Assembly: GCA_029204225.1 (NCBI GenBank)
Contig: CM055105.1
Coordinates: forward strand, 49,055,688-49,119,687
Source: Diphasiastrum complanatum
Lineage: Eukaryota > Streptophyta > Lycopodiopsida > Lycopodiales > Lycopodiaceae
Direction of reading: 5' to 3'
DNA length: 64,000 bases
In this document: one piece after another, positions 10,047-22,140 of the stretch
Numbering within the stretch: the first letter of the stretch is position 1
Layout of the letters: each line of letters opens with the position of its first letter
Made by a program: the position numbers and the translations under genes
Notes under the pieces: generated by a model
The model's database searches: none
Seen by the model: only the letters and a program-made list of their open reading frames with translations
What the model was told of the DNA's origin: nothing

Positions 10047-12324
10047 AAGAAAAAAACAGAATTTGAAAAAAAAAAACCTTTTGGAAGCCAAGTCTCAGTA
10101 GGTTAAGCTTTTTTTCATTTCAATTCTATGAACAAAACAGATAATAGAGCATTAGAAGCTGTGGCTCAAAAGCATTTTTTACCAATAAGCAACCGTTACT
10201 TAGATTCAAGTCACAAACATAACATTATTTACACACAAGTAGTACTATTAAAGAATTATTTGTAGCTATTTTGAATAAAAGCAACATTTTAGCCATTTAA
10301 GCTTTCTTTTTATGCCAAAAAAATAGCTTGTTTAATGGCGATAAAAAATGGGGAACCACCTTGGCTCATCCTTTGAAAGCACCATTGAACTAACAAATTC
10401 CAAACCGTCAACACATGGTGACCAATTGAACGTGAAACTACCTTCAAACTATGCAAGAAGCATGTCAAGAAAAAAATCCAAGATTCAACCTCATCTACCA
10501 TAGTAATAAAATTTCGGATTGCTTTGCTTAAAGGCACCCAAAAAACAACTTTTTGAAAGAAGAACTTCTTAGCCTTAATTTCAAGGGCAATAACTTCTTA
10601 TTAAGATTGAAAATTTGCCTTATCATCAAAAATTAAGAATCCAAAACTTTCGGCAAAAGTGAACTCAATCTTCTCTCAAAATCATTTTTCAAGAGCGTTA
10701 TTCATAAAATCGGTTGAAACCTTTGGTGGTGCACATACCGTACAACTGAATCCTCTTGAAAAAACTATGAGTTAGAAAGAGAATCGAGAGCCACCTCACT
10801 AAGCTTGTGCTTCAAACTTTTGCTCCAAAAAATCCAAGAATTTACGACCACCATGAAGATCCTCTTCCGACTCTTGGCCTCCTCGAGCACTTTTCGACGA
10901 CAAAACCACTTAGCCTTGGCATTGATATCACTATAAAGTCCCTCACCAAGGATACAATAGCCAAGCAAGCAACAACAAAGCAACGCAAGGGAATTGAATG
11001 GTGAACAAACCAACCGAACCAAACCTAGATCAAACGGATCTAGCCCCCAAAGTTATGGATCAATCCCTCACAAGAGATAGAGATGTCATATCAACAGCAT
11101 GTAGCTACTCATATCAGAATCAAGCCTACACTAGTGAAAGCCCATGTTGGGCACGTAGTGGATCCCGCCACTAAAGTATTGTTGGCTAAGCATACCAAGT
11201 GGGCCCCACTCAGTACACTGTACAATAGAGTAATAAGTGTGAGGGCACTAGCATCCTGCGCGTATAAGCCCAACCCAATGAGCACAAGTAGCAAGTTGAA
11301 ATTCTTAGAAATAAGTGACTAGGGGCTTAAAACTCTAAAATGACAAAAGAGGCCCTAAGTCAAGTTTCCAATAAAAAGCTAAACGGGCAAATTATAATTC
11401 ACATGAGACATGTGAGTTCTCCTTGTGCTTTCTTAGTACCAATAGATTTCTTTTGTGTTAACTTAAACGACTTGGATCAGAGTCCTTGCCACTGTAATTA
11501 GCCAATCAAAAAATCTGGGGCAAGGCCTTTTCCAAGAATAAAAAGGCACTTCTTGTACCCCTTTTCTATGTTCATACAAGAGGAGGGGATTGTTCGTTTG
11601 ATAAACTGAACATCCTTGCACCTCATTCTCCCATCTCTCTTTTCTATTGCATTTGTCTATTTTATGAATGCTTTCTAGTTGATTGGTTCTGCTACTTTCT
11701 TGTGTTTTTTGGTGAGGTGAGAGAGGGGAAGGTGTAAGAGGCCTCCCTTGCTTCTTCTTGCTTGTGCTTAAAGTAGGGTGGTTAGTTAGGTGCAGTTAAT
11801 CTAGAAGTGGTTAGATAGGTGGAGTGTGTGTGTAGCAAACTAAATCTGCGAGGGAAGCACTATTCCCTTGGGAACGACACCAACAAGCGCGACAGGTGAA
11901 ACCATGGTTGAAACCTCAACAGCCCATTGGGTATACTTATAGCCTCCAAGGCCCATGCACCACTAGTAGTGCACTGTGACACCTCATTGCACACCTCTGT
12001 AGCGTAACTGGGCCACATCATCCAGTTTTCCTATGACTCACTAATAGACCCATAATAATCCACCATCATGAGTTTAGGCTTGCAACTATTAATTATGACC
12101 ATATACACTTGAGGGCCCCAAACCCCTCACAACTTATGGGTTGAGGTAGGCATATTGACCTCTAACAGGATAATCAATCCGAGATCAATTGTGGGCATGA
12201 GTCAATCTGGTAACCCTACCTCCTCCTCCAAGACATTTGCCAACAAACTATTCTGTCATCGCCAACTACCTCAATCTCTACTTAGTATGAAAAAGGACAG
12301 ACCGCACCTCGCTCTGCACACACA
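10047..12324. other. No gene; possible LTR-like block at 11400-11900
   Basis: AT-rich DNA without convincing coding sequence. Between about 11500 and 11900 a run of LTR-like features appears: an A-rich aagaataaaaagg box, pyrimidine-rich stretches (cctcattctcccatctctc), and then attcccttgggaacgacacc, which resembles the end of LTR or leader regions in plant gypsy elements. Boundaries are not visible. Confidence 0.3.
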
Positions 12325-12973
12325 TGTGAAAGATTTCAGATCCTTAAGATCCAATCTACTTGAATGATCTTTGGTTAGAAAGAGAAATACAGTACCAATT
12401 TCACCAATGTAGAAAAATCAGCATCTACACACAAATTGAGATGCAAACACAAATAGAACTTGATCAAACTTGAATGAAATGATTATATACTGTTTCTGTC
12501 CGTACAAAACTAGCAAGCTACTGTATTTCACACGTGTGGTTCCAAAAATAACAAATATAGATCATTCTACACATAGAATTGCAAGCAATCACCAAGATAG
12601 TGCACCAATGGATAATAGAACCCAAGAGAACCATGTATAAGCATGAAATGAGATAGAGAAGAGAGAAGAATGCTCTCTCCACGAGTTACATCCTTTTATA
12701 ACAGGTCCAAACCCTATTTGGCCACTTGGCTTTCCCACCAAAATGCTAACCCTACTAATTTTGGGTCTAGATTCAATGTACCCAACTATTCAAATTGAAT
12801 TTACTCAAACTCGCATTCTAACTTTTCCACACTTTCAAAAAGTGTTTATTCAAATGAAATTTAGACTAATAAACTTTGAAAAGTCAACCTATAAGTCTAA
12901 AACAAGTTTTGGCCTCAATATGTCAAATATGAAAATATTGCAAAATATGATGAAACTAGTTGAATCTTTCACA
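12325..12973 (-). repeat. Copia 3' LTR (LTR A, 649 bp)
   Basis: Bounded by TGTGAAAGATT and AATCTTTCACA. On the minus strand it contains the TATA block GTTATAAAAGG near 12700. It aligns along its whole length with the LTR at 16901-18354 and, up to a truncation, with LTR C at 45732-46276. It has about 32 bp (around 12900) that the other LTR of this element lacks. Confidence 0.93.
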
Positions 12974-12984
12974 CTCTCTCTTCA
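12974..12984 (-). other. Polypurine tract of the copia element
   Basis: On the minus strand the sequence TGAAGAGAGAG lies immediately before the 3' LTR start TGTGAAAG. This is the expected position for plus-strand DNA priming. Confidence 0.8.
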
Positions 12985-13202
12985 ACTAGTTTTAGCATAG
13001 ACTTTGATAATACTCCAAGTGAAGTCCTATGCTTTATGAACAAGTCTTTTTCCAATGCTTTGGTGAAGATATCAGCTACACATTCCCTTGAAGACACATG
13101 TTGAAGCTCCACCTCCTTTGCAATGACTCGCTTCACAAAATGATATTGTATCTCAATATGCTTGCTCCTAGCATAGTTTATGACAATAGAACTTTGATCC
13201 AA
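12985..13202 (-). pseudogene. Copia RNase H C-terminus
   Basis: The reading INYARSKHIEIQYHFV, then ADIFTKAL and a closing LGV segment is the hallmark end of a copia polyprotein. Only this last piece of RNase H remains. The preceding RT and most of RNase H are absent; 13203-14040 holds an unrelated segment instead. Confidence 0.88.
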
Positions 13203-14040
13203 TGATCATGTAATGCTCAAAATAGAAACAAGCATAATTGATATAGAGAATAGTGTCCACTCGGGATACTTCACTATTTCTTAAATCAATTTTACATGTC
13301 AAAATGTGACTAGAACATGAAGAATCAAATAAAATGTAAATGAAATGATTCCACCATGCTTCCAACTCTGAACTCTCTGAAAAAATACAGCAAACAAACA
13401 ATAAATGTAAGTGATCAACATTTTCTTGCATGTCTCCTCCTTCTTTGTCCTTTGTTGCCTTGTATCCACCATGATACTCCATGAATGAGCCTCCATCTCC
13501 ATCTTGCCATAAGATGCCATCAAGCCTTGATGACTTGACCATGAATGAGTGACATAATGAACCTCCAATAGCTTCATTTTATCAGCAAAATCAGCGAAGA
13601 ATTCTAGTACAAATCCAACATCAAAACAATGCTCACCAATGTAGCTAGTTTTACCATATCTTGACAATTTGCACACATCCACATGAAATTGCTCAAACAT
13701 GAGATAGAACAAGTAAAAGTAAACTTGAACAAAACTTCCTTGCTTCTCCTTTGACCTTACTTGAGTCTTCAATATGCTGCAAAAATAGATCCATAACATC
13801 TTTGCCAATTACCTCTCGTTTGATGCTCTTGACTGGCTCCAAATTGCCAACTTTCCTTTTGACTAGTTGAAGCACTTTGAGATCAACCTCTTGATCTTCA
13901 ACTTGACCATCAAAGTCACTGAACAAACTTTGTGTTCCAGATCCATTACTTGATTTTACAGCAAGATAACATGCATCCACTTTCATAGCTCCATGTACAC
14001 AAGAAGATCCTCCAAAAGATGTTTCACTCTTCATAAGAGC
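13203..14040 (-). pseudogene. Unrecognised captured coding segment replacing copia RT
   Basis: Minus-strand sequence with long open pieces in two frames (14020-13693 and 13542-13203). It includes KSSNGSGTQSLFSDFDGQ, GKDVMDLFLQHIEDSSKVKG, RYGKTSYIG, ILWQDGDGGSFMEYHGG and CKIDLRNSE. Each has a close counterpart, in the same order, in the plus-strand segment 44098-45620. It does not resemble RT, RNase H, envelope or any family I recognise. It is joined on one side to the RT start (EYQALMKSETSF) and on the other to the RNase H end, so it sits inside pol. It is shorter than the other copy: the first third is missing, and part of the middle near 13545-13600 is deleted. Confidence 0.75.
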
Positions 14041-14741
14041 TTGATACTCAAGATCCATTGCTTGGCTCCACTCCTCTTCTTTCCTTGCTTGATCTTCACT
14101 TGTAGGCTCATAACCTTGGCTTTTGACTTGATGAAGGTCCATCATCACCACCATCCAAAGTAAGATCCTTCTCATCAACATCAAGAATGTTAGATATAGG
14201 CTTTACTCACCTCACTATATCTAACAAAAATACCTCTTCTTGAAGATGGATCCTCCTTGGTTCTATCATCAAGAGTAATGTTGTCATAGAATGTGCATCC
14301 AAGGTTTCTTAAAAAGTTGACACTTGGCCTCCTCTTGAATAGCATCTCAAAAGGTGTCCTTCCATCCAAAATAGCACTTGGCCACCTATTGCACAAGAAA
14401 TTGGCACACTATAAAGCTTGATCCCAAAATGGTTTGTCAAGATTAGCACTTAACCTCATAGCTTTAGCACTTTCACATAAAGTCCTATTCTTCCTTTCAG
14501 CCACTCCATTTTGTTGTGAGGTCCTTGATGTTGTATACTCCCTCTTGATCCCAAGCTCATTACAAAAGGCCTTGAACTTGTTAGATATGTACTCACCACC
14601 ATTGTCACCTCTCAAGCACTTTATCTTTGTGGAAAATTGGTTCTCCCTTGCATTATTGAACTTGACAAAGACATCATATATGTCATCCTTGCTCTTTAGT
14701 AGATAGATCCAACAAAATCTACTAAAATCATCAATCATCAA
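14041..14741 (-). pseudogene. Copia integrase core and first part of RT
   Basis: The 14741-14409 part is the integrase core with CLRGDNGGEY and QQNGVAERKNRTL, holding the second Asp and the Glu of the D,D-35-E triad. The 14396-14190 part is the following conserved segment (GRTPFEMLFKRRPSV, then LRNLGC). The beginning of RT, EEEWSQAMDLEYQALM, is read at about 14110-14045, after which homology to copia stops abruptly. Frames change between the pieces. Confidence 0.88.
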
Positions 14742-15222
14742 CGAATGTTACATACATCTTAGCTCCACTATTGCTAATTGTAGTAAATTCATGAATATCC
14801 GAATGTACAAGTTGAAAAGGCTTAGATCTAGAAATAGATCTAGTATAAGGTAGTCTATGTGACTTAGACAAAGCACAAGACTCACAAACATGCTTGACAT
14901 TACTTAAGGAACTTGGAAGACCAATCACAACCTTCTTCCTTGCCATTATCTCCAATGACTTGAAGTTGAGGTGTCTCATCCTTTTGTGCCAAACCTCTTG
15001 AATAGAAATTTGCTCCCTTGCAACACATCCAACTTGGTTAGCAATAACACAAGCATCAGGTTTGAACAACTTCCCTTGCCTTTTACCTTTTCCAATAAAG
15101 ACATCCTTCCTTTTGATCAAACAAGCATCTCCATCAGACTCCACCTTGAGGCCCTTACTTAGCATTTGACTCACACTAAGCAAATTCTTGGTAATAGATG
15201 GAATAAACAAGACATCCTCCAA
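14742..15222 (-). pseudogene. Copia GAG-pre-integrase domain and integrase start
   Basis: Contains VLFIPSITKNLLSV, the end of the protease region; then HKRMRHLNFKSL and CESCALSKSHRLPY, the HHCC zinc-binding pre-integrase signature; then VHSDIHEF with the first catalytic Asp of integrase and MYVTFVDD. A one-base frame change near 15225 separates it from gag-protease, and another near 14735 from the integrase core. Confidence 0.9.
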
Positions 15223-16172
15223 ATGAACATCCTATTTGTAGAGAGAGAAATAGGAATTGTGCCAATCCCTTTGATTGCACACTCACCATCATTGGCCGTG
15301 TAGATCACCCTCTTGTCATCTCCATATGCCAACAAGGAAGTGAAGTACTCTTTGTGAAAGGTCATGTGTGAGCTTGCTCCACTATCAATCCACCAAGGAT
15401 CTAGATCTCCATCATTAGCAAGCATACATGAAGACATCACAAAAGCATCATCATTTGCATCTTGAATATCCAAACCATCCTCATCAAGAGTAGGATTACC
15501 TTGCTTGTCTCCTTGATCTCTCTTCTTCTTGTAGCACTCACTTGCAAAGTGTCCTTTGATGCCACAATAGAAGCACTTGAGCTTTGATCTATCCTTCTTT
15601 TTGCCACTTGAAGAAGCATCCACTTGATCTTGCCCTTTAGACCACTTACTTTTGGTTTTGCCCTTGAATTTGCCCTTTGTGAACATAGCATCCTCTTGAA
15701 GTGTAGATGTAGATCCACCTCTTGCTTGAAGCCTATATTCCTCATTGATCAAGATCTCTTGAAGATCCATCAAACTTGGCAAAGTCTTTTGAATAGCAAT
15801 ACTTTGAACAATGTTAGCATGAGCATCCAACAAGCCATTAAGAATCACTTGAATAAGCTCTCCTTCCTTAATGCTTTCATCTATGCAAGCTAACTCATCA
15901 TTCAACGCTTTCATTCTAAAAAAAAAAGTACTTGGACTTTCTTCATTCTTTTTCAAACAAGAAAAGATTTGCCTTCTTAGAGTCAACACTATAGAAGTAG
16001 ACTTGGATTCATAAAGCTTCTTCAATAAATTCCAAGCTTCCAAAGATGATGTGCACTTACCAACTTCCTTGAGAAGTTCATTGGTAACATTCATCTTTAT
16101 CATGTGTAGAGCCTTCTTGGCCCTCTTGTCATACCTCAATTGATCTTGCTGTGTTGCTGGTCTCTCCTGCAA
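15171..16172 (-). pseudogene. Copia gag (UBN2) with zinc knuckle and protease
   Basis: A 333-codon open frame. Residues about 10-170 form the copia gag (UBN2-type) domain, with RAKKALHMIKMNV, WNLLKKLYES and FFFRMKALNDEL. A zinc knuckle CFYCGIKGHFASEC (CX2CX4HX4C) follows near residue 200. The aspartic protease active site WWIDSGASSHMT is near residue 262. The frame then leaves pol in the last about 20 residues because of a frameshift. The start at 16172 is the first Met in this frame; the true initiation may lie further upstream (higher coordinate), since gag N-termini usually precede the RAKKAL segment by more residues. Confidence 0.9.
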
Positions 16173-16885
16173 ACCTACACAATATCCTAAACATCATTCA
16201 TCTCAAGAAGTGATTCCATCCTCACTTTTCACAATGAATAGTTACTTGAGGTAAGCCTATCACTGGCTTCCAACATGACTCCAATTGAGGTTGCCATGTA
16301 GCAATGACTTGATCTTCTCTTTCAACCTGCTTCAATACACAAAGCACTCCTTTGAACAACAACAAATGCTTTCAAAAGAAATTACTAAGATTTGAAACTA
16401 TCTCACAAATTCTCTTCTAGCACTTATCCAAGCAAATCAACACATAGAATCATGGAATGTTGATCAACCTATGATCTATTCTCAATCTAATGACTTTTGC
16501 CACTTCCTAAGATTGAAACACACTCAAATGAAGTCCAGCAAATTCACTATCTAGAGATTTAATCAAATTAGGGTTTTGACAAAATCACAAAAAATTGACT
16601 TTTCCAAATCTACATGCAAATGCTAAAAATTTGATATGCAATCTATATGCCACCACTTAGGCTGATCCAATGATCCAAAAATCGGCCAAACCCAGTATGT
16701 GAATTCAAAAAATCAGAATTGAACAAGTATATTGACCTATTTAGTGTTTTGATCTACAAAAGATCCAATCTAGAAAAACAAAAAATTCGATTTTGGTGTA
16801 GAATCCTCTCTAGCATGCTCTAGACTTGATATCTTCAACAAATCATTGATAGATCTGATTTCCTCCTTCATAACCTGAAACACAA

Positions 16886-16898
16886 GCTCTGCACACCA
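16886..16898 (-). other. Primer binding site of the copia element
   Basis: On the minus strand TGGTGTGCAGAGC lies 2 nt inside the 5' LTR. It matches the usual plant copia site TGGTATCAGAGC (complementary to initiator Met tRNA) apart from one substitution and one extra base. Confidence 0.7.
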
Positions 16899-16900
16899 CA

Positions 16901-18354
16901 TGTGAAAGATTTCAGATCCTTAAGATCCAATCTACTTTGAATGATCTTTGGTTAGAAAGAGAAATACACTACCAATTTCACCAATGTAGAAAAATCAGCA
17001 TCTACACACAAATTGAGAGGCAAACACCAATAAAACTTGATCAAACTTGAATGAAATGATTATGTACTATTTTTGTCCGTACAAAACTAGCAAGCTACTG
17101 TATTTCAATCGTGTGGTTCCAGAAATAACAAATATAGATCATTCTACACATAGAATTGCAAACAATCACCAAGATAGTGCACCAATGGATAGTAGAACCC
17201 AAGAGGACCATGTATAAGCATGAAATGAGATAGAGAAGAGAGAAGAATGCTCTCTCCACGAGTTACATTCTTTCATAATGTGCAAAAAGTACAAAAAGGA
17301 CCAAGAGTGGATCCTAATCTGATCCTCAAGAGGGATTGGTTGTCAGATTACTTGATCTATCAATCTACTTCAGATTAAGATCAATCTAGATCAATTCTAG
17401 ACACAAAATCCTAACAAAAACAATCATTAATTGAAGGTAAGTGTACTTTATGGTTTCACATGTGTGAAACACTGTCTGAGTACAGACTCCAACCTGAAAA
17501 TAAAGTACACATTGATAGAACCTCAAAACAATCAAAACAAATGTAGACAAATGGAGAGAATCACTCAAAATTGCTTCCAAAACCAAGATTGGTCTCTCAC
17601 ATTGATTATGGCCAAATGTGGCTCTATATATACAATAAGTGGGAGCTCGTGGTACTGATCATCCCTATGATCCCACATGTGTGAAGGTGCTTTGTCATAT
17701 GATGATTCATCATGCAAAACTGACACTTGGAAAAAACCTTCTATTTTGAGCACTTTTGGTCCATTTTTCTTCTATATGGAGATCTACTTGAAAATCTTCT
17801 AGAAGTCAAAATTCGCCTACTTCAGCTTATTCCACACATGTGAGCTGTCCTCTACACATGTGATATGACACCTAACCAAAGGATGTGGCTCATGCAATCA
17901 ATAGATTGATGCCATGTGTCATATGTCTAGAAAACTAGTTTTTGGCCTTTTTAGCCACTAGAACTTGAATTAAATCATATGTACAACCTATATGATTATG
18001 GTACATAACAAGTACACTATTTTCACATGTGGGAACAAGCTCCACACATGTGTGTTTATCTATATACAAGATTTTTGGCCTCTACCAAGCTTATTTTTGC
18101 ATTTTTCACACATAACACGTCCAAGCCCTATTTGGCCACTTGGCTTTCCCACCAAAATGCTAACCCTACTAATTTTGGGTCTAGATTCAATGTACCCAAC
18201 TATTCAAATTGAATCTACTCAAACTCGCATTCTAACTTTCCCACAATTTCAAAAAGTATTTATTCAAATGAAATTTAGACTAATAAACTCTGAAAAGTCA
18301 ACCTCTAAGTCTAATATATTGCAAAATATGATGAAACTAGTTGAATCTTTCACA
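16901..18354 (-). repeat. Copia 5' LTR (LTR B), interrupted by a solo LTR
   Basis: Same ends as LTR A (TGTGAAAGATT and AATCTTTCACA). It is split at 17278 by an 832-bp insertion. Removing the insertion and one copy of its 5-bp duplication restores collinearity with LTR A and leaves about 617 bp; the difference is mainly a 32-bp block absent near 18315. Confidence 0.93.
17279..18110 (+). mobile_element. Nested solo LTR (832 bp) with CATAA target duplication
   Basis: Begins TGTGCAAAAAG and ends TTTTTCACA, with canonical TG and CA ends. It is flanked on both sides by CATAA (17274-17278 and 18111-18115). LTR A has the matching uninterrupted site. A TATA box (CTATATATAC, about 17622) sets the orientation as plus. 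It contains six CACATGTG-type palindromes. No internal retroelement domain is present, so this is what remains after LTR-LTR recombination. Confidence 0.9.
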
Positions 18355-19589
18355 CCACACCCCTGCCACACACCACCAACCTTACATAGTAGTCTTGCCT
18401 CTCTATATAGAGCAAGTACTACGCGCTCTCCGCATAGATGGTTGCGTCATGATTCTCACTGCCACTAGACTTGCCTCCATGGAGATTTTGATTTCCCAAG
18501 ACACCTCTCTCATCCAGCAAGTCTCATCTACACTTGCCACCAAATATTTCATGATAAAACATGAAGGACAAGATTAAGATGTTTCTCTTGGGCCCTAGTT
18601 AGTGTCCAAGACCTTCAGCGTCACATTCTATCTTCTTGTCAAAAATCCGAACGCTCGCCAAATACGATGTCTCAATGTACTTTCTCCCCGACCATGTCGA
18701 TACCAAGGCCAGAACCAACGATGGCTATCGGATCTCGTAAATCAGAAATCCAAATATCCGAAAAGCTATTGAATTTTTTTCTACCACTCTTCTTTCAACT
18801 TCCATCACCCTCAATACATCCCAAAGATTATCATGATCATGTTGACCATGATGGATGGCCCCAACATCGTTTATGACTAGGCTACTATCTTAGTTGAAGA
18901 GCTACAAGCAACCTTTAATTCCTAGCTTGAATCACTTGCGATGGTCTTATCACTGCTTTGATCTCCACCCACATCTCGAAGCCATCGGTGTCCTCACCCC
19001 CAACTAATCTGACCAAGCAGCTATGTCCCCCCAATTAAGCACAAACAATGCTATCGTATAGCTTGAAGCTCGCCAACAAACTCCTGATTTTTCATAATCT
19101 CTCCATCAACCACCTATAATCATCCGCGTGACTCTTTACCAAATCCCCCCACACGTGTTGTCCCTGACTTTGCCTACTTCTCAAACAACCATCATTTCCA
19201 CCTCTTGTCTCCTCACTATCCATTTTACTCATCATTGTTACAATTCCTCCATTTTCTGTCACCATCCCTTTTAGTCTCCATCACAATTCCTCCAACTATC
19301 GGCACTATCCCCATCGTCACCACTATGACTTTCATTACACCCATTCCTAGTTGATCCTGACCTTACCCCTTTCTTTATCTTGGGATAATCAGGCCATGCA
19401 TCCATATTAGACTTTCTTTATGATAAATATAAAGTGAAAAATTCCTTCCAACATTTCTTTTAACGTGATTTTCAAAATGGAGGCCAAAAGTCATATTGGG
19501 CCCCCATTTATTTTTTCAATCAAGTTAAAAAAAAATATAATCTTAAAGGTTTGAAAAATGAATATTAAAATGACTTCAAAATTCGAGCA
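18355..19589. other. C-rich region, no assignable gene
   Basis: The base composition changes to C-rich with many short stops in all frames. In the plus strand the phrases LAKYDVSMYFLPDHVD and ARTNDGYRIS (about 18650-18740) look like decayed coding sequence, but I do not recognise the family. It may be gag remnants of another element. Confidence 0.3.
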
Positions 19590-19741
19590 TGTCTCTTAGT
19601 TTATTGCATAGGTCTAAGTGGAACCTATTGAACTAACACTTGACCCATGATAAACCCAAGGTGAACCGCCACATAGGATTGATTAGCACTAACTAATTAT
19701 GATTAAGGAAGAGGCCTTTTTTGAGTTCAAAAAGGGCCATA
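19590..19741 (-). mobile_element. Partial copy of TIR family 2
   Basis: The end GAGGCCTTTTTTGAGTTCAAAAAGGGCC (19711-19738) matches the termini of the element at 22141-23073. The adjoining 120 bp, read on the minus strand, resemble that element's left interior (GTTAGTGCTAATC, then TTGGGTTT). The other end is missing. Confidence 0.65.
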
Positions 19742-19885
19742 ATGTTGGAAAGATGGTACACGACGGGTTTCGTTAGCAATATGCATCTTGCATTCGGCCC
19801 AATCCATCCACAATTACTCACATGCAGCTCATTGTGGTCTCGTTTTGTCAGACTTGTTACCTTGTACCACATGTAAACGAGATGC

Positions 19886-20266
19886 CATTAGGGGAGTTTT
19901 GAGCTCCAAAAACACCCTTTAAAAATTCGTGCAAGATGTCTTTCATATTATTAAAATATTATAACACTAATACTTTTGACTTGCCATAACTTTTTAATAA
20001 TAGCTCAAAAGTATGTCATGTAACATATCAATGGAAAGCCCTTGTTGAGCGCTTTCCAATGCACCAAACTCCGCTAAATTTGGACTTATCACTAAAAAGT
20101 TATGCCATTTTTAGTGTGGAATCAAAATGTGGACTCAAAAAGTTACGTTACGTAGATTTCAAATTTGAGTGTTTTGATTGGTCCATGTGTAAGAAAAATT
20201 TGAAAAAAAAATATTAAAAGAATTTTTTTACAAAGGGTCTTTTTGGAATTTAGAACTCCTCTAATG
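19886..20266. mobile_element. MITE family 1, copy 2 (381 bp, complete)
   Basis: Begins CATTAGGGGAGTTTTGAG and ends AGAACTCCTCTAATG. It aligns end to end with 7742-8119 with few differences. No open frame of note and no clear target duplication. Confidence 0.92.
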
Positions 20267-20345
20267 TGAAGACAAAAAAGGCAAGCAGATCGAGCAAGAT
20301 CAATGAAGCAGAATTCCAGAGATCCATCTGTACGGGCCAACACTG

Positions 20346-20512
20346 TAATATTCAGCACCTTTTTCTATAGTGTGGTTGTAAATAGTAGTTGATCTATGTT
20401 CGGCAAGCCAAAAAAAAAAACTTTTCTCAACAAGCATTATACTCGATCATCATAATATTGAGCACTTTCTCTATAGTGTGGTTATCAAAACTAACATGTC
20501 CATGTTGAGCGA
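20346..20512. repeat. Imperfect direct duplication
   Basis: A block of about 63 bp (taatattcagcacc, then ttctatagtgtggttgt, then tgttcggcaag) is repeated 104 bp downstream as taatattgagcact, then tctctatagtgtggtta, then tgttgagcgaag. Confidence 0.65.
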
Positions 20513-21540
<1,028 letters not shown>

Positions 21541-21690
21541 CTCCTCTTCCTACTTCCATTGTTGAAGGGCCTCCAATTTGTGTGTATGTGATCCTTTATG
21601 GATGTTGAATGCTTGTATTGTTGTTGGTAATTATGTGATCACATTCAAACGTGTGCTTTTTGCAAAGGAATCAGACACTTTGGTACCAAC

Positions 21691-22090
21691 TGTTACAATT
21701 CCCAGAGATCTTTAGCTTTGAAGGTTGAAAAAAACCTCATACAAGTGACGACGCACCGTATTCTCCCATCCATAGGGTCACTACCGATGCACCCCCATGC
21801 ATTAGAATTATCGACACCAACATGTCGATCGAACCTACAATGATAATTGGCATCCCATACCACCAACCATCGCCCTCGGCTCTCCCTAGCATACATCTCC
21901 TAGCCCAGAGATACATCCTGATTGCTACACGTGCTCCCTAGGTAGACTGAGTGAATGGCAAAAGGAAAGCCCCACCTCTGTATAGGCATAGTACACATGA
22001 GTCCCATCAAGCACAGTTCCGTCGGCGACACGTGACCACCAAGGCTGGTCACACTTGGCACCCAAACGTGCCAATAATGCTAGACTTGCA
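21691..22090 (-). repeat. Ty3/gypsy LTR fragment
   Basis: On the minus strand this ends GGGAATTGTAACA and is followed by TTGGTACCAAAGT (21690-21677), which looks like a tRNA-Met-type primer site. It matches 46660-47044 (plus) in order: TGTGTCGC, TTGATGGGAC, GACCCTATGGATGGG, and GTAACA at the end. The far end is not defined; the TIR element at 22141 lies just beyond. Confidence 0.65.
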
Positions 22091-22140
22091 TCTTGCCCCT
22101 TGCGAGGCCGTCACTTAAAGGCTTACAATGACCAGAAATA

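Larger units (their letters stand above)
12325..18354 (-). mobile_element. Ty1/copia element with both LTRs, chimeric pol, nested solo LTR
   Basis: A copia-order element on the minus strand: gag, protease, integrase, start of RT, foreign segment, end of RNase H. LTRs of 649 bp (left) and about 617 bp excluding its insertion (right) both begin TGTGAAAGATT and end AATCTTTCACA, a perfect 11-bp terminal inverted repeat. The primer binding site and polypurine tract are in the right places. Flanks do not show an exact 5-bp duplication (left acaca, right ccaca). The coding part has frameshifts and lacks a usable RT, so it depends on other elements to move. Confidence 0.93.

Noticed and set aside
21677-21690. 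tRNA gene near TTGGTACCAAAGT
   Set aside because: Only a primer-site-like 13-mer next to an LTR; no cloverleaf can be drawn.
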